64,000 nucleotides of DNA from positions 377,001 through 441,000 of the forward strand of contig NC_059415.1 in assembly GCF_905220565.1 (NCBI RefSeq). Direction: 5' to 3'. Shown one piece after another: positions 35,531 to 46,336 of the stretch (the stretch's first letter is position 1; every line of letters begins with the position of its first letter). The notes beneath the pieces are model-generated. The model saw nothing but the letters and a program-made list of their open reading frames with translations. It was not told the origin of the DNA and ran no database searches. This stretch comes from Melitaea cinxia. Lineage: Eukaryota > Arthropoda > Insecta > Lepidoptera > Nymphalidae. A program made the position numbers and the translations under genes.

Positions 35531-36449
35531 AAACCTTGGTCTTTTGTAACGTTATTCCTGGCAATATGGTAAAAGGTTCATAAACGGGCTCAAACATGTT
35601 TATTTTTCAAACAGAACTACTAAATAATGACTATTTTACCACATTCTGGCCTTTTTGAGTAGTTACTTGGGCAAATAGCAGAATGTCGTAATGTAGCATT
35701 TGTACCCTAAGCAAATTCAAGGAATATTCATAATTTTACTATATTTACCTTTAACTTTTTCTAAACTATTCAAAAAAATGTAGCAGCAGTAGCATTGACT
35801 TCATAAATTAAAATGATAATAAAAAAATATTAAAAGATAGTGTCAATATCCAACAATTAGAAAATGTTCCAACATCATTGAAATTATAATTTCACAATTA
35901 CATAGTGCCTATTTTAAAAACGGTCACAGATTGAAGTAACAATAAAATAAGGGTTAACACACACAAATCTTATCATCAACCATATGTTTAGTATTTTGTC
36001 ATTCTACTTATAACCTAACTCCATATTACACAAAAAATGCCTAAACCAAAGACAATAATGTTGTAGGTAATTGTCCCATATCTTGATTTATGGCTTTCAT
36101 TATTACTATAACCCACATACTTCGATTAAACCAAAATCAATGATCAATGGTGGATTAACGTCTTAATGTGATATAATCGACTGACGTTATCATGATTTGA
36201 GTTTTTATTTTTGATTGCTTTCAATTTTATTGTAAATATGCAAATTTTGTGTTGTAACTCGTAACCTTGTAGTCCCTTTGTTCGTTTTACTCAAATGCGG
36301 TGAAAACCAAAGGGAAGGTTGTGTATTTGATATGTATGTGTGAATCTATGTAGAAATGCTTATGAATTGTAACTTATACCTACGTGATTACTCGTAACAT
36401 CTAATCTAAGCGAGTCGTGTTATTTTAAACGGGGCGAAGATAAGGTCGC
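35531..36449. other. No gene seen
   Basis: AT-rich, no recognised element. Confidence 0.45.
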
Positions 36450-36690
36450 TGCTCCACTGCGGGTTGGCGGTTTATATTCACTACTATGAGTAACCATCGC
36501 AATCAGGTGTACATGATAACAACCGGGACCGACGCCTTAACACGCTTTCCAAGCCGCAGTGACCAGATTAAAATGAATATCCCGAGAATCGGAAACAAGT
36601 GTACAAAAACGATGTAAATATTCATCACGAGCGGGAATCAAAATCAAAACCGCACAATTACGCATCACTGAACCACAGCGGTTATCATTT
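36450..36690 (-). mobile_element. SINE, diverged, minus strand
   Basis: gctgctccactgcgggttgg and tgagcgggaatc-like reverse B box. It has many changes relative to 62333-62690. Confidence 0.55.
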
Positions 36691-36811
36691 ATTTGTATAG
36701 TGCTTTTTAAAATAATAAAATGTTTAAATTCAAAAATGTAACCCAGCTTAGCATCTTTAAAAAGTTTTCCACTTCGCTATTTTCATTACAAGGTTTGTAT
36801 AAGAAGAGAAA

Positions 36812-37141
36812 CCATCATTACAGCCTATGCAGTCCACTGCTGGACATAGGCCTCCACAAGTTAATGCCAAAAATAACGTGAACTCATGTGTTTTGCCCAT
36901 AGTCACCACGCTGGGCAGGCGGGTCGGTGACCGCAGGGCTGGCTTTGTCGCACCGAAGACGCTGCTGCCCGTCTTCGGCCTGTGTATTTCAAAGCCAGCA
37001 GTTGGATGATTATCCCGCCACCGGTCGGCTTTTTAAGTTCCAAGGTGGTAGCGGAACCGTGTTAACCCTCAGTCGCCTCTTACGACACTCACGGGAAGAG
37101 AGGGGGTGGCCATATTCTTTAGTACCGTAGCCACACAGTAC
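36812..37141 (-). mobile_element. Family A, full-length, 10-bp TSD
   Basis: agaagagaaa is duplicated at 36802-36811 and 37142-37151. It lies just upstream of the LINE cluster. Confidence 0.85.
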
Positions 37142-37249
37142 AGAAGAGAAATAGAAATAAGTAAATAACTATTAATATAAATTTTAAACCTTTTTGTTCA
37201 GTTTTTTTTCACATTATCACTCTTGCGCTTATGAGTCCCAGAGCAACAT

Positions 37250-37375
37250 CATCTCTGACCACCATGGGTAGACTGGTAGAGATCTCTTACCGAGATAAAT
37301 TCGCCCTTGCTAACATCTTTGTAAAAATGACTTGTAACTATGTTTTTTTAAAGTGCAACAAAGAATATATTTAAA
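37250..37375 (+). mobile_element. LINE 3' end (5'-truncated), CR1-like
   Basis: It shares the tggtagagatctctt...agataa stem-loop type with the full LINE 3' UTR, then gtgcaacaaagaatat. No ORF remains. Confidence 0.55.
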
Positions 37376-37715
37376 AAATCTGACAAAAAAAATTATATAT
37401 TCACAAAAAAAAATGGTGGTACAATAGAGATCGTCGGGTCAACTCGTGTTTTGACAACAACTATTACTAACAAAAACAACAACAACAAATAATCTTTATT
37501 GTACGCCATAAAGAAAGATTCTCTCGTGGGTAGGGCGGAAATAAAGACGCGAATTTTGTTTGCTCTGTATTTATTTACTTAAATTAGTGATTTTTGTTTA
37601 TTTTTCGTTAATATAATGATATATTGAGATCCCCTGTACACCAGCTAAAATCCTTATAATAATAAATTACAAGATCTATCAATCTTTAGACCTCATAAAT
37701 CTTCCTTTAAACATC

Positions 37716-38456
37716 ATGGAGTCAATAAAGCAGTCGATAACTGAGATGGCCCAGACGTTTAATATCAGAATGGCTGAGTTTCAAAAGGATCTTCAGATTG
37801 CTTCAACTCCACCATCAAGCCCCGTCTCCCACATAGCTGCTCAATTCACTGCGTTTCGCTCGTTTGTATTGTGTGCGCTTGAAAGTCTGCAAACTCAAAT
37901 CGAGGCTATTTCGGGGCAATGCGACCAGATGGAATTGAGAACAAGGAAGAAAATGCTACTTATCCATGGTATACCTGAGGACAAAAGCATTAGTGGTATA
38001 GTAACTGTTTCACAAATCTTATCGAAACACCTAGATATACCTGATATTTCAGATGATACAATAAGTCGTTGTCAAAGATTTGGACGTCAGGATCCAACAA
38101 AACCTCGGCCAATCCTAGTGAAATTTCGTGAGATATCCTTAAAAAATAAAGTTTGGTTTGCTAAGAGCAAACTGAAGGGAACGGGTATTACAATCTCCGA
38201 ATTTTTGACTAAGTCTCGTCATGATGCCTTTCTAATGGCTCGAGAGCGTTTAGGCATCTCTAAATGCTGGACTAAAGATGGCACTATCATCTGCATTGGT
38301 CCAGACGGGACGCAACATCGCATAACGAATGCTACTGAACTCCAAAGAATTTTGTCTGCTCAAACTGCTTCAACAACAGTTTCTGGTTCGGACGCTGCTG
38401 TTTCCAAGAACACCAAACCAACAGGAGTAAGGCCAAAACGCTTAGCAAAAAAGTAA
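37716..38456 (+). CDS. LINE ORF1 protein (coiled coil and RRM-like, L1-ORF1p type)
   Basis: An intact 246-aa ORF. In LINEs such proteins bind the element's RNA and act as nucleic-acid chaperones in the retrotransposition RNP. Residues 1-75 are mostly helical and coiled-coil-like. LLIHGIPED (81-89) opens an RRM-like fold, followed by SRCQRFGR (117-124) and RPILVKF (131-137), the usual landmark strings of L1-type ORF1 domains. A C-terminal dsRNA-interacting-like region (SEFLTKSRHDAFLMARERLG) follows, and the end is basic (RPKRLAKK). It lies 836 bases before ORF2 on the same strand. No frameshift or stop is seen, which points to a young copy. Its clade within the CR1/Jockey group is not certain. 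Confidence 0.75.
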   Translation: MESIKQSITEMAQTFNIRMAEFQKDLQIASTPPSSPVSHIAAQFTAFRSFVLCALESLQTQIEAISGQCDQMELRTRKKMLLIHGIPEDKSISGIVTVSQILSKHLDIPDISDDTISRCQRFGRQDPTKPRPILVKFREISLKNKVWFAKSKLKGTGITISEFLTKSRHDAFLMARERLGISKCWTKDGTIICIGPDGTQHRITNATELQRILSAQTASTTVSGSDAAVSKNTKPTGVRPKRLAKK

Positions 38457-39292
38457 AATACTATTTTATAACCTTATTGCTTCTTTGTTTATGTCTCTTT
38501 ATCAATATTTGTCACGTTTTACTATTAACTAACTTTCACTTTTACCCGGTGTAACGTGATAATGAATATATCCGATTAGTCGATGTACTTTATTTTGTTA
38601 TTGATTTTATTTATTAATTGCAATTCAAACTTTGTTTATGTGTCGGTAACTTGTATACTGCTATCTACCCTCCATATATAAAATACTATGTAATACGACA
38701 ACTGACAAGTCATTTTAATTTGAACACAGATTAAATGTATAAATTGTTTAAAGTATAACAGATAATTAATGTAACGAGCCGTTGTCAATAGATATGAGTT
38801 AAAGAGGACATACTTAACATATTATATGGGTTTTTATTGTAATCGTAGTTTGTAGTTCTTTTTTTTTATATTATTTCTTTTTTTATTATTTTTTTTACTT
38901 ACCGTTTTTTCCTTCAATTTTGTTCTTTTTTTTTTGTTTTTTTTCGTCTTTTTTTTAATGTTTGTAATTTGTAATTTATCATTACTTAAGTCATTTCTTC
39001 TGACAGCTGGTGAAAGAGGAGAGTAATATTTTTTTGTGCTTTTTTATTTATTTATTTATTTATTTATTTTTTTTATTCTTTTTTATTTTGCAATTTATTA
39101 TTATTGCTACCTAGAAATTATTGTCTGTATTAAATTATTGTCTATATTATTATATTATTATTATTATTTTTTTTTATATATTTGATATTGTTATTTATTT
39201 TTAATACTTATTCATATATTTATTTCTGTATTCAAGTATTATTTATTTATTGCTTTCAAACATCTAGTATACGCTTGTTTATTCATTTACCT
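38457..39292 (+). other. Inter-ORF spacer of the LINE
   Basis: Very AT-rich, with long T tracts (38860-39110) and runs of ttta repeats. No coding signal is seen. Such a long spacer between ORF1 and ORF2 is unusual and may include slippage-expanded sequence. Confidence 0.6.
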
Positions 39293-42236
39293 ATGGCAAA
39301 TTATGACAGCTTCCTTGGTGATAATTTTTTGTCATGTTCTTCTAGTGACTCTGGCAGTGATGAAAGTTTTCACAGTGCATCCTACTCTTCCCTAAACGAA
39401 ATTCTTAAGTCTCATTTCTCTGATGCCCAGAAAAATTTCAACGTGCTCCATATCAATGCCCAAAGTATTCCGGCTCACTATCCTGAGATGCTAGCTTCAT
39501 TTGACGCCCTTAATGTACAGGCAATTCTTATCTCTGAATCCTGGCTCAAACCTTACCTCCCTTCTACATCCTATTCTTTACCTGGCTTTCATTTGATACG
39601 TAACGATCGCAGTGATAGGACTGGGGGTGGTGTAGCAATTTACTTGCGCTCAAACATTCCCTTTTCTATAGTTAACCTCTCAGCTCAGCCTCCACCTGCA
39701 AACTCTACTGAACATCTACTTATCGAAGTTATGGTATCTAATACTAAAATCCTTCTGGGTGTGTTTTACAGTCCTAACTCTAACGTAAACTTCTTTTCTA
39801 CTTTTGAAACCTTACTCGAAACTTTTATTCCTGTATATGATCACAATATTATCATGGGCACGTATTACGTGCTTACTTAAGGATGATCATCGCAGTCGTC
39901 TTTTGAAATCGATAGCTAATTCTTGTAACCTTAAAATTCTTCCCCTTAACGCGACGCACACTTTTCCAAACTGTTCTTCATCTCTTTTAGATCTCATTCT
40001 AGTGTCTTCCCCTGATTTCGTTCATAATCATGGTCAATGTTCTACTGCTGACTTTTCCTATCATGATCTTATCTTTCTATCGTATAAATTAAGACCTCCT
40101 AAATTAAAACGTAAAATTATAATGCAGCGCAATTTTGGTGGAATTGATTCAGAACGGTTTTTAGAAGATGCACAAAAAATAGATTGGTCCATTGTATTGG
40201 AGGCTGAATCGATTGATCTTAAAGTGTCAATGTTCAATTCTCTTCTTACTCATCTCTACGATATACATGCACCAAGTAGACCAGTTAAAATCCGGCACTG
40301 TCCAGCCCCATGGTTAACTGACGATATTAAAAAGTTAATTGCCAAGAAAAATCGTGCTAAGTTAAAACTGAAAAGTGACAATTCTGAGTTGAACTGCGAA
40401 AGATACAAGAAGTTGCGTAACCGCTGCAATAAGTTATGTAGAGATGCACAGCGACGCTACATCCACAAGTCCGTTGACAATGAAGATTCTGCCAAAGTGT
40501 GGAAATTTCTTAAAGCCATAGGAGTTGGTAAATCATCAAATCTTCAAAATCTTCCAACCTCTATAAATCTTGATTCGCTAAATAAACATTTTTCATGTAG
40601 TAACATGCTGGATAGCGTTAGCAAAACGATGACAACAAATTTTATTTCCTCTTTACCAACTCCTGAATATCCAACATTTAGTTTCTGTCCTTTTGCCCAG
40701 AGTGATGTTAGGAAGAATATATTGTCCATTGCATCGAATGCGGAGGGTTGCGATAGTGTTAGTCGTAAGATGATTATTCCCATCTTAGACATAATCTGCC
40801 CCATCATTACTAATATCCTAAATTCGTCTATCACATCTGGCACATTTCCACAGGACTGGAAATTGGCTAAAATTATTCCTATTCCCAAAAAAATTAAGCC
40901 AACAAATTTTTCCGATTTTCGTCCTATTTCGATTTTACCTTTCCTTTCAAAAGTTTTAGAACGTCTTGTTTATCAACAAATCAGTCTGTTTTTAAACAAA
41001 AATTGTATCCTTAGTCCTCTCCAGTCAGGTTTCCGCCCCGGTCATAGTACGACTACCGCTCTCATAAAAATTACCGATGACATTCGCTGTGCAATGGACA
41101 ATAAGCAGCTTACCGTACTGGTCCTTCTTGACTTCAGCAACGCGTTTAGCAGTGTTGATTTTGATCTACTGGTAAGTGTGCTAAGTTCTCTTAACATATC
41201 TCCTTTGGCAGCGGACTGGTTTCGTAGTTACCTGCAAGGACGTCGGCAGCGCATACAATTTGACGAAAGTTTTTCTGACTGGTGTGACGTCAAAGCCGGT
41301 GTTCCGCAGGGTGGTGTGCTGTCTCCTCTCCTGTTTTCTATTTTCATAAACTCTATTACTTTCAATTTAAATTCTCTCTACCACTTATATGCAGACGACC
41401 TCCAACTTTACCTATCTTCAAATCTTGAGAATCTTCCTAATACTATAGCTGCGATTAATTCGGATCTGGCTACTGTCTCCGAATGGTGTAAGCAATATGG
41501 TCTTACAGTTAACCCATCAAAAAGTCAAGTAATCCTGATCGGTAGTCAGAAAATTACTGCAAAAATTGACTATACAAATTTGCCTCTTATTTCTTTTGAT
41601 GGTGTTAAACTACCTTTTCTGGACAAAGTGAAGAACCTTGGTATCTACTTCGATCAAGCATTATCCTGGACTCACCAAATTAGTGAAGTGAGTAGAAAAA
41701 TGTTTGCCACCGCGGGGTCATTGAGACGTTTACGTAACTTTCTCCCCGTTCCAACCAAAATTGCGCTTGCGAATTCACTTATGCTTTCGATTTTGGACTA
41801 CGCTGACGTATGCTATCTTAACCTCACTGAATATCAGTTAAATAAACTTGAGCGACTTCAAAATGTTGCGATTCGGTTCATATTTGGCTTGCGTAAATAT
41901 GACCACATTTCGGAATTTCGTAAAAAACTGAACTGGTTACCCATTCGTCTTCGCCGAAATTCTCATATATTGTCTCTTCTGTACTGTGTACTATTTCATC
42001 CGTCAACACCTGTTTACCTAAAGGATAAGTTCGAATTCCTTGGTTCACATAGTGAAATTTTAAGGTCATCAGAAAACCTTATGCTGCGTGTACCCCGTCA
42101 CAGAACAAACTTTTATAAAAACTCCTTTGCTGTGCAAGCTGTTTTGCTATGGAACGACTTACCCGTGGCCATAAGACGAGCTCAAAGTTTGTTTCTGTTT
42201 AAGAAGCATTTGAAAGCATATTACCTCAGTCTATAA
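39293..42236 (+). pseudogene. LINE ORF2: endonuclease and reverse transcriptase, one frameshift
   Basis: ORF2 nicks target DNA and copies the LINE RNA at the nick. The first frame from MANYDSF (39293) carries the AP-like endonuclease: NVLHINAQS (residues 50-58), SESWL (81-85) and GGGVAIYL (111-118). At about 39855-39880, within the conserved MGD-N motif, the frame breaks (IIMGT, then a stop). Coding continues in the next frame to 42236. That frame has FSYHDLIFLSYKLR, the end of the endonuclease domain. The reverse transcriptase follows, with FRPISILPFLSKVLERLV, motif A LLDFSNAF (about 41125), motif B AGVPQGGVLSPLLF and catalytic YADD (41388-41399), then a CR1-like C-terminal region ending HLKAYYLSL. 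The RT half is intact over about 700 residues. The single shift would abolish a full-length ORF2 product. Confidence 0.85.
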
Positions 42237-42339
42237 TTATTTTAAACTCACTACATTCAATTGATAAAAGATCATTAAATTTGCCATAATCTATATATTA
42301 TACGATTACTGTATTTATATATTAGTGTGTATGTAAATG

Positions 42340-42366
42340 TTTTTTTTTTTTTTTTTTTTTTTTTTT
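42340..42366 (+). repeat. Poly(T), 27 bases, LINE 3' UTR
   Basis: Homopolymer within the LINE 3' UTR; its length is prone to sequencing error. Confidence 0.9.
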
Positions 42367-42699
42367 ATTGCGTACGTATGTGTATAATGTATATGCATAT
42401 ATAATTGTTATATATTCTATTTTTATTTTTTATTTTTTCTTTGACTTATTTAAATCTGTTTACCACCTGCCCATCTGAAAAGCAATATCCCTTTCATTAT
42501 CAGGTTGTCTGGAAGAGATTGCTTTTTAGCAATAAGATCGCCTGGTTGTACAATTTGTTACTATAATTGCTTGTAATTTTAATTTTGTTCTTTATTTAAA
42601 TGTGCAATAAAGTATATTATTATTATTATTATTATTAAAGAAACGTAACAAAAATTGATGCATACAAGGTAAGATGTACAAAGGCTGTACCTATCTCCT

Positions 42700-42884
42700 T
42701 TTACCTGGGGTTGTCTGGAAAAGATTGCTTAAAGGAATAAGACCGCCTTTGCATGCTGTCATTGTAACTACTTTTGTTTGATTTTATTTCTGTATCGCTG
42801 TTTTTTTTTCCTTTTTTTTTGTACTACGTTAAATCTTTGACTATGATTATATACAAGAAGTAATAAATAAATAAATAAAGGCTT
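42700..42884 (+). mobile_element. LINE 3' end (5'-truncated)
   Basis: gttgtctggaaaagattgct, aaggaataagaccgcc, then a (TAAA)n tail at 42863-42880. It lies 60 bp after the tail of the full-length LINE, in the same orientation. Confidence 0.6.
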
Positions 42885-43017
42885 AGTAATAAGGCAGTAG
42901 CAGTAGGCAGGTACTACTAAGTGTTAAACATACCTTACTTGATTTATAGCTTCCTAAAGGTTTGTTGTCTTGTTGGCTATAAATATTTACGCAAATTTCA
43001 CTCATTAATGAAACAAC

Positions 43018-43288
43018 TTTTTCGGATTTTATCGCGGTTTATTAAGTTATACGGGAGGACGAGGGTCCCGTGACCATCATCATCATCATCATCATCATTT
43101 CAGCCTATCGCAGTCCACTGCTGAACATAGGCATCCACAAGTTCGCGCCAAAAATGGCATGAACTCATGTGTTTTGCCCATAGTCACCACGCTGGGCAGG
43201 CGGGTTGGTGAACCATGGTTACTGTAAATTATCCGAAACGTCGGGCATTTAAAAAACTTAATAAACCGCGATACAATCCGAAAATTTG
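43018..43288. mobile_element. Palindromic MITE with family A fragment inside
   Basis: Termini ttcggattttatcgcggttt (43018 on) and its complement near 43259-43285 form a 25-nt inverted repeat with one mismatch. The interior, with cgtttcggataattta-type sequence (complement at about 43225-43245) and gggtcccgtgacc, is split by the family A fragment at 43075-43213. Confidence 0.65.
43075..43213 (-). mobile_element. Family A, 5'-truncated copy
   Basis: The minus strand ends in aataggctgaaa-like sequence and (ATG)n. The copy keeps only the 3' 130 bp (cagtggactgcgatagg region). Confidence 0.7.
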
Positions 43289-43419
43289 TTCGTAAAGGTC
43301 TACTCATTATCATACACATCATATATACGTATTAATACGTACTCTATATTTCTTTCCTTTTTTTCTTCTTTATTTGAATTTTACTGGTAATCGATTTTGC
43401 ACACTTACAAACGTTTGCT

Positions 43420-43541
43420 CTTGTACGTCCTAAGGTTGGCTGGTAGAGAACTGGTAGAGTGCTTTTAGCATTAAGCCCGCCTTTTGTACAGTTCTATAAT
43501 GTATTGTGCAATAAAGTATTAATAAATAAATAAATAAATAT
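43420..43541 (+). mobile_element. LINE 3' end (5'-truncated)
   Basis: ggttggctggtagagaactg, tgcttttagcattaagcc stem-loop, gtgcaataaagtattaa and a (TAAA)n tail. Same 3' architecture as the neighbours. Confidence 0.6.
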
Positions 43542-43779
43542 ATCACAAAATATATGGTGGTGCAAAGATCGCCGGGTTGACAAAAACGAATTCAATGTAA
43601 CCTATTTGTATACGAAATTAATTTTTGGAAAACAAGAAATAGCAAATAATTTAATTCGCGCTTCCGCGGCAGCCACAATAGTATTCTGAAAGTGTTTGTA
43701 GATCGATGAGAGAGTTCAATGCTGCGACATTGGATAAAGCTCCATGTAATATGAATGTAAATATAAAAATGTTATAATT

Positions 43780-43877
43780 TTAAATTTGCTGTACTAACAC
43801 TAGGTTATAAGAAACATTGTTACTAACACTATATGGGCTAGTCCTGAAATAAATGTTATTATTATTATTATTATTAT
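43780..43877 (+). mobile_element. LINE-like 3' end with (TTA)n tail
   Basis: ggctagtcctgaaataaat runs into (TTA)n at 43854-43877. Only the tail region is recognisable; no ORF. Confidence 0.4.
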
Positions 43878-44415
43878 AAGGGGAGAAACCGACCCTACTG
43901 TTCTAAATTACACACTTACAAGTTATTAAAGTTCCGTTAATTAGAATTATTTACATAAAGCATAATAAAATTAACTTAACCTACACCCGACGCACACTGG
44001 CTCGCATTAAGGCTCTGCGGCATCAGTCACCGCTATCTGGAGATCTCTTCTGTACTGCTATTAACATTTGGAATTCATTATATTACATAAATATTAGTGT
44101 TCCGTATTAATAAATTATGTAATTTCATAGTTATATTTCAGAGAATTTGACTATTTTCAAGTAAAATAAGATTATTCTGAAGTAAATGACGAATTTTTAT
44201 GCTTATTTAGCTTCAGCTTACCTAAATCATGTTTTGTCACACACATTATTACTTAAAATATGAATTTCTTTCAATGCACGCATGATCCTGATTCTTGGAA
44301 TATTATTTAAGATGTTCCTGCACAAATGATTTCATTTTACTTTCTCGATTATATTCTTTTTGACCATTAAAAATACAAAGTTATACTCTCGGACGGTTTC
44401 CATACAGTTTTTTTC

Positions 44416-44565
44416 AATTAGGTCGGCAAACAAGTGTATGGCTCACCTGATGATAAGCGATTACCGTAGCTTATAGACGTCTGCAAGATACAAGCGCAAG
44501 CGCAAAGCGCAAGCAAGACGCAAGCGCATTGCCGACCCTACCTGCAATCACGCCCAGGAGTTAAT
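44416..44565 (+). mobile_element. Family C fragment with local repeat expansion
   Basis: ggtcggcaaacaagtgtatg to gttgccgaccc-like attgccgaccctacctg. Between them gcaagc and gcgcaa units are expanded (44481-44528). Confidence 0.65.
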
Positions 44566-46336
44566 AAAACCAATTATGTTCAACTTACAATTTCCTAAAG
44601 ATACTTATGCTTCTAATGGAATATCGATGTACCGGTTACCGCATATTCAGCAATTTTTTTGTTTGCGATCTTATATCTAACCTTCAATTTGGACTATTTC
44701 TTACGAAATCGCTGTTTTGTATTTACCTAAGATTTCCGTCCTGCACGTATGACGTCACTACTTTTGCTTATTTGTACTTACAATTGTCTTAGTAAGCTTA
44801 GTGTTAGATCCACTTTCATTGGATTTGGTTTACCTCATGACCTTCCCTCACGTGTCGTCTCTCACTAACATATTAACTGTATATCATTCAATCAGGTTGT
44901 TTGTTTTAAAATATTACCGTTGCATTAGAAACACGCAAGGAACCCGAAAAATATTAATAAACAAAACAAATTATGATCATTAACGCGGGTATGTTTTAAA
45001 AGTTATTTGCATAGAGCGCCGCTTAGTGTAACCGAATCAAGTACTGCGCGCACCGACCAGCGAGCCACGTCATGGACCGAGAGCTAGCTGTCAGAGCTGT
45101 TGTATTTACTGTAACAACAAGAACATTCTAGAATTTTTAAAGTAAAACTTCATTGGGGAGTAAGTTGGTGAATGCGTGACGAGAGAGTCACGAAAAGTGT
45201 GATCGGACGAGACGAACGGAAGTTGAGAGGGAGATAAAGCGAAGATCGAAAGAGAGAGTGTTACGTTTTGTATATTACTGTAGGTGCACAACTAAAGAAG
45301 CTTTACTTCAGTTGTGTGGTCTAAAGCACACTCGTTTTTTCTTTCTTTTTTTAATTTCAAAATAACCATAATTTTCCACCTGCTTCCATCCATCTAAAGT
45401 AGTATGTATTTTTATTGTCAACATGTCTGTTTTAATCTGGATAAAGGCCTGCCTGTTGATTGCGATGCTGATCAGCTTGGAATTCAGCTTTCAATTTTCA
45501 GTCGCTGTCAGTCTTTGCATATATCCGTCCTCAGCGTAGCTCAAGAGCTTTCTGGAAAATTCTCTGGAAAATTCGTGACTTACTGTCACTCCAACTCATT
45601 AAATTCTTAATAGCGCGATAAATTATATTTTTACAATTACATAAGTCACAACTCAAAACTTTACTTAAATTTAGTCTTTTAATAAATTTATATCGAATGT
45701 TTTCTAACGCAAGACTTGAAATTGTTCAGCTTAAATGAGACTGCATGTGGGGATTTGCCATTGCTCAGTTTTTTCGACATTTAAGGTGCTGAAATCGAAC
45801 TTTTGTATGTTGAGATTAATTAAATATACCTAATTCTAATCGTGCTAAATAAACAAGATTGTCAAAGATCGGAGAAAGAAGAAAAATACTAAATTTAATT
45901 GAATCAGTTTCAAACAAAAAGTGTAATACAACTTTCAAAAAGAAAATCAAAAAGATACAGCAAAATAAGATCATTTGACCTTTCCTGTTCATCAAAATAA
46001 ATTTAGAAGTAGTTTAAATTGTTTATAAAAACGGTCTAACACAAAGAGTTACACTTATTATTATTTTATTATTATTATTATTAAAGAGTACGCCAAGTGC
46101 AGTGTTAGCTCTTGGAGTAGAACAGTGAGCGTCCGATGATTACGAGTAACCGCGGCGCGCACGGCAAGCGCGCATTAGCGCTGTCGACAAATTGACGCAC
46201 ACCGGTTTTAATTGACGTGCTTTATTAATATAAGCACTGATATTTATTAAATTTATGATAACATCATTTATTTTTCAGCTTTCATGGTCACTGAAACAGC
46301 ATTTTGTTTACAACATAGGTAATACACACATGTAAA
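44566..46336. other. No gene seen; two GC-richer patches
   Basis: 45010-45100 and 46080-46205 share a CpG-rich character; 45170-45330 is purine-rich with gcgtgacgagagagtcacg, a short imperfect palindrome. Possibly an old LTR or regulatory DNA; not resolved. Confidence 0.35.

Larger units (their letters stand above)
37470..42640 (+). mobile_element. CR1-like non-LTR retrotransposon (LINE), nearly full length
   Basis: A two-ORF LINE: an ORF1 of the RRM type, then an ORF2 with AP-like endonuclease and reverse transcriptase. Its 3' UTR has a 27-T run (42340-42366), a stem-loop (attgctttttagcaat, about 42519-42534) and ends aataaag followed by (TTA)n at about 42617-42640. Simple-repeat tails and no poly(A) fit the CR1/L2 group. 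The 5' limit is uncertain; about 37470 is a guess upstream of ORF1. It could still supply protein or RNA, but ORF2 carries a frameshift. Confidence 0.8.

Noticed and set aside
40544..40888. 114-codon minus-strand frame
   Set aside because: Shadow of the LINE ORF2 coding strand.
43079..43099. CRISPR-like or coding meaning of the CAT run
   Set aside because: It is the simple-repeat tail of a family A copy in reverse; CRISPR arrays are not expected in an insect genome.
45010..45330. Possible LTR fragment
   Set aside because: No TG...CA ends, primer-binding site or second copy found in the window.
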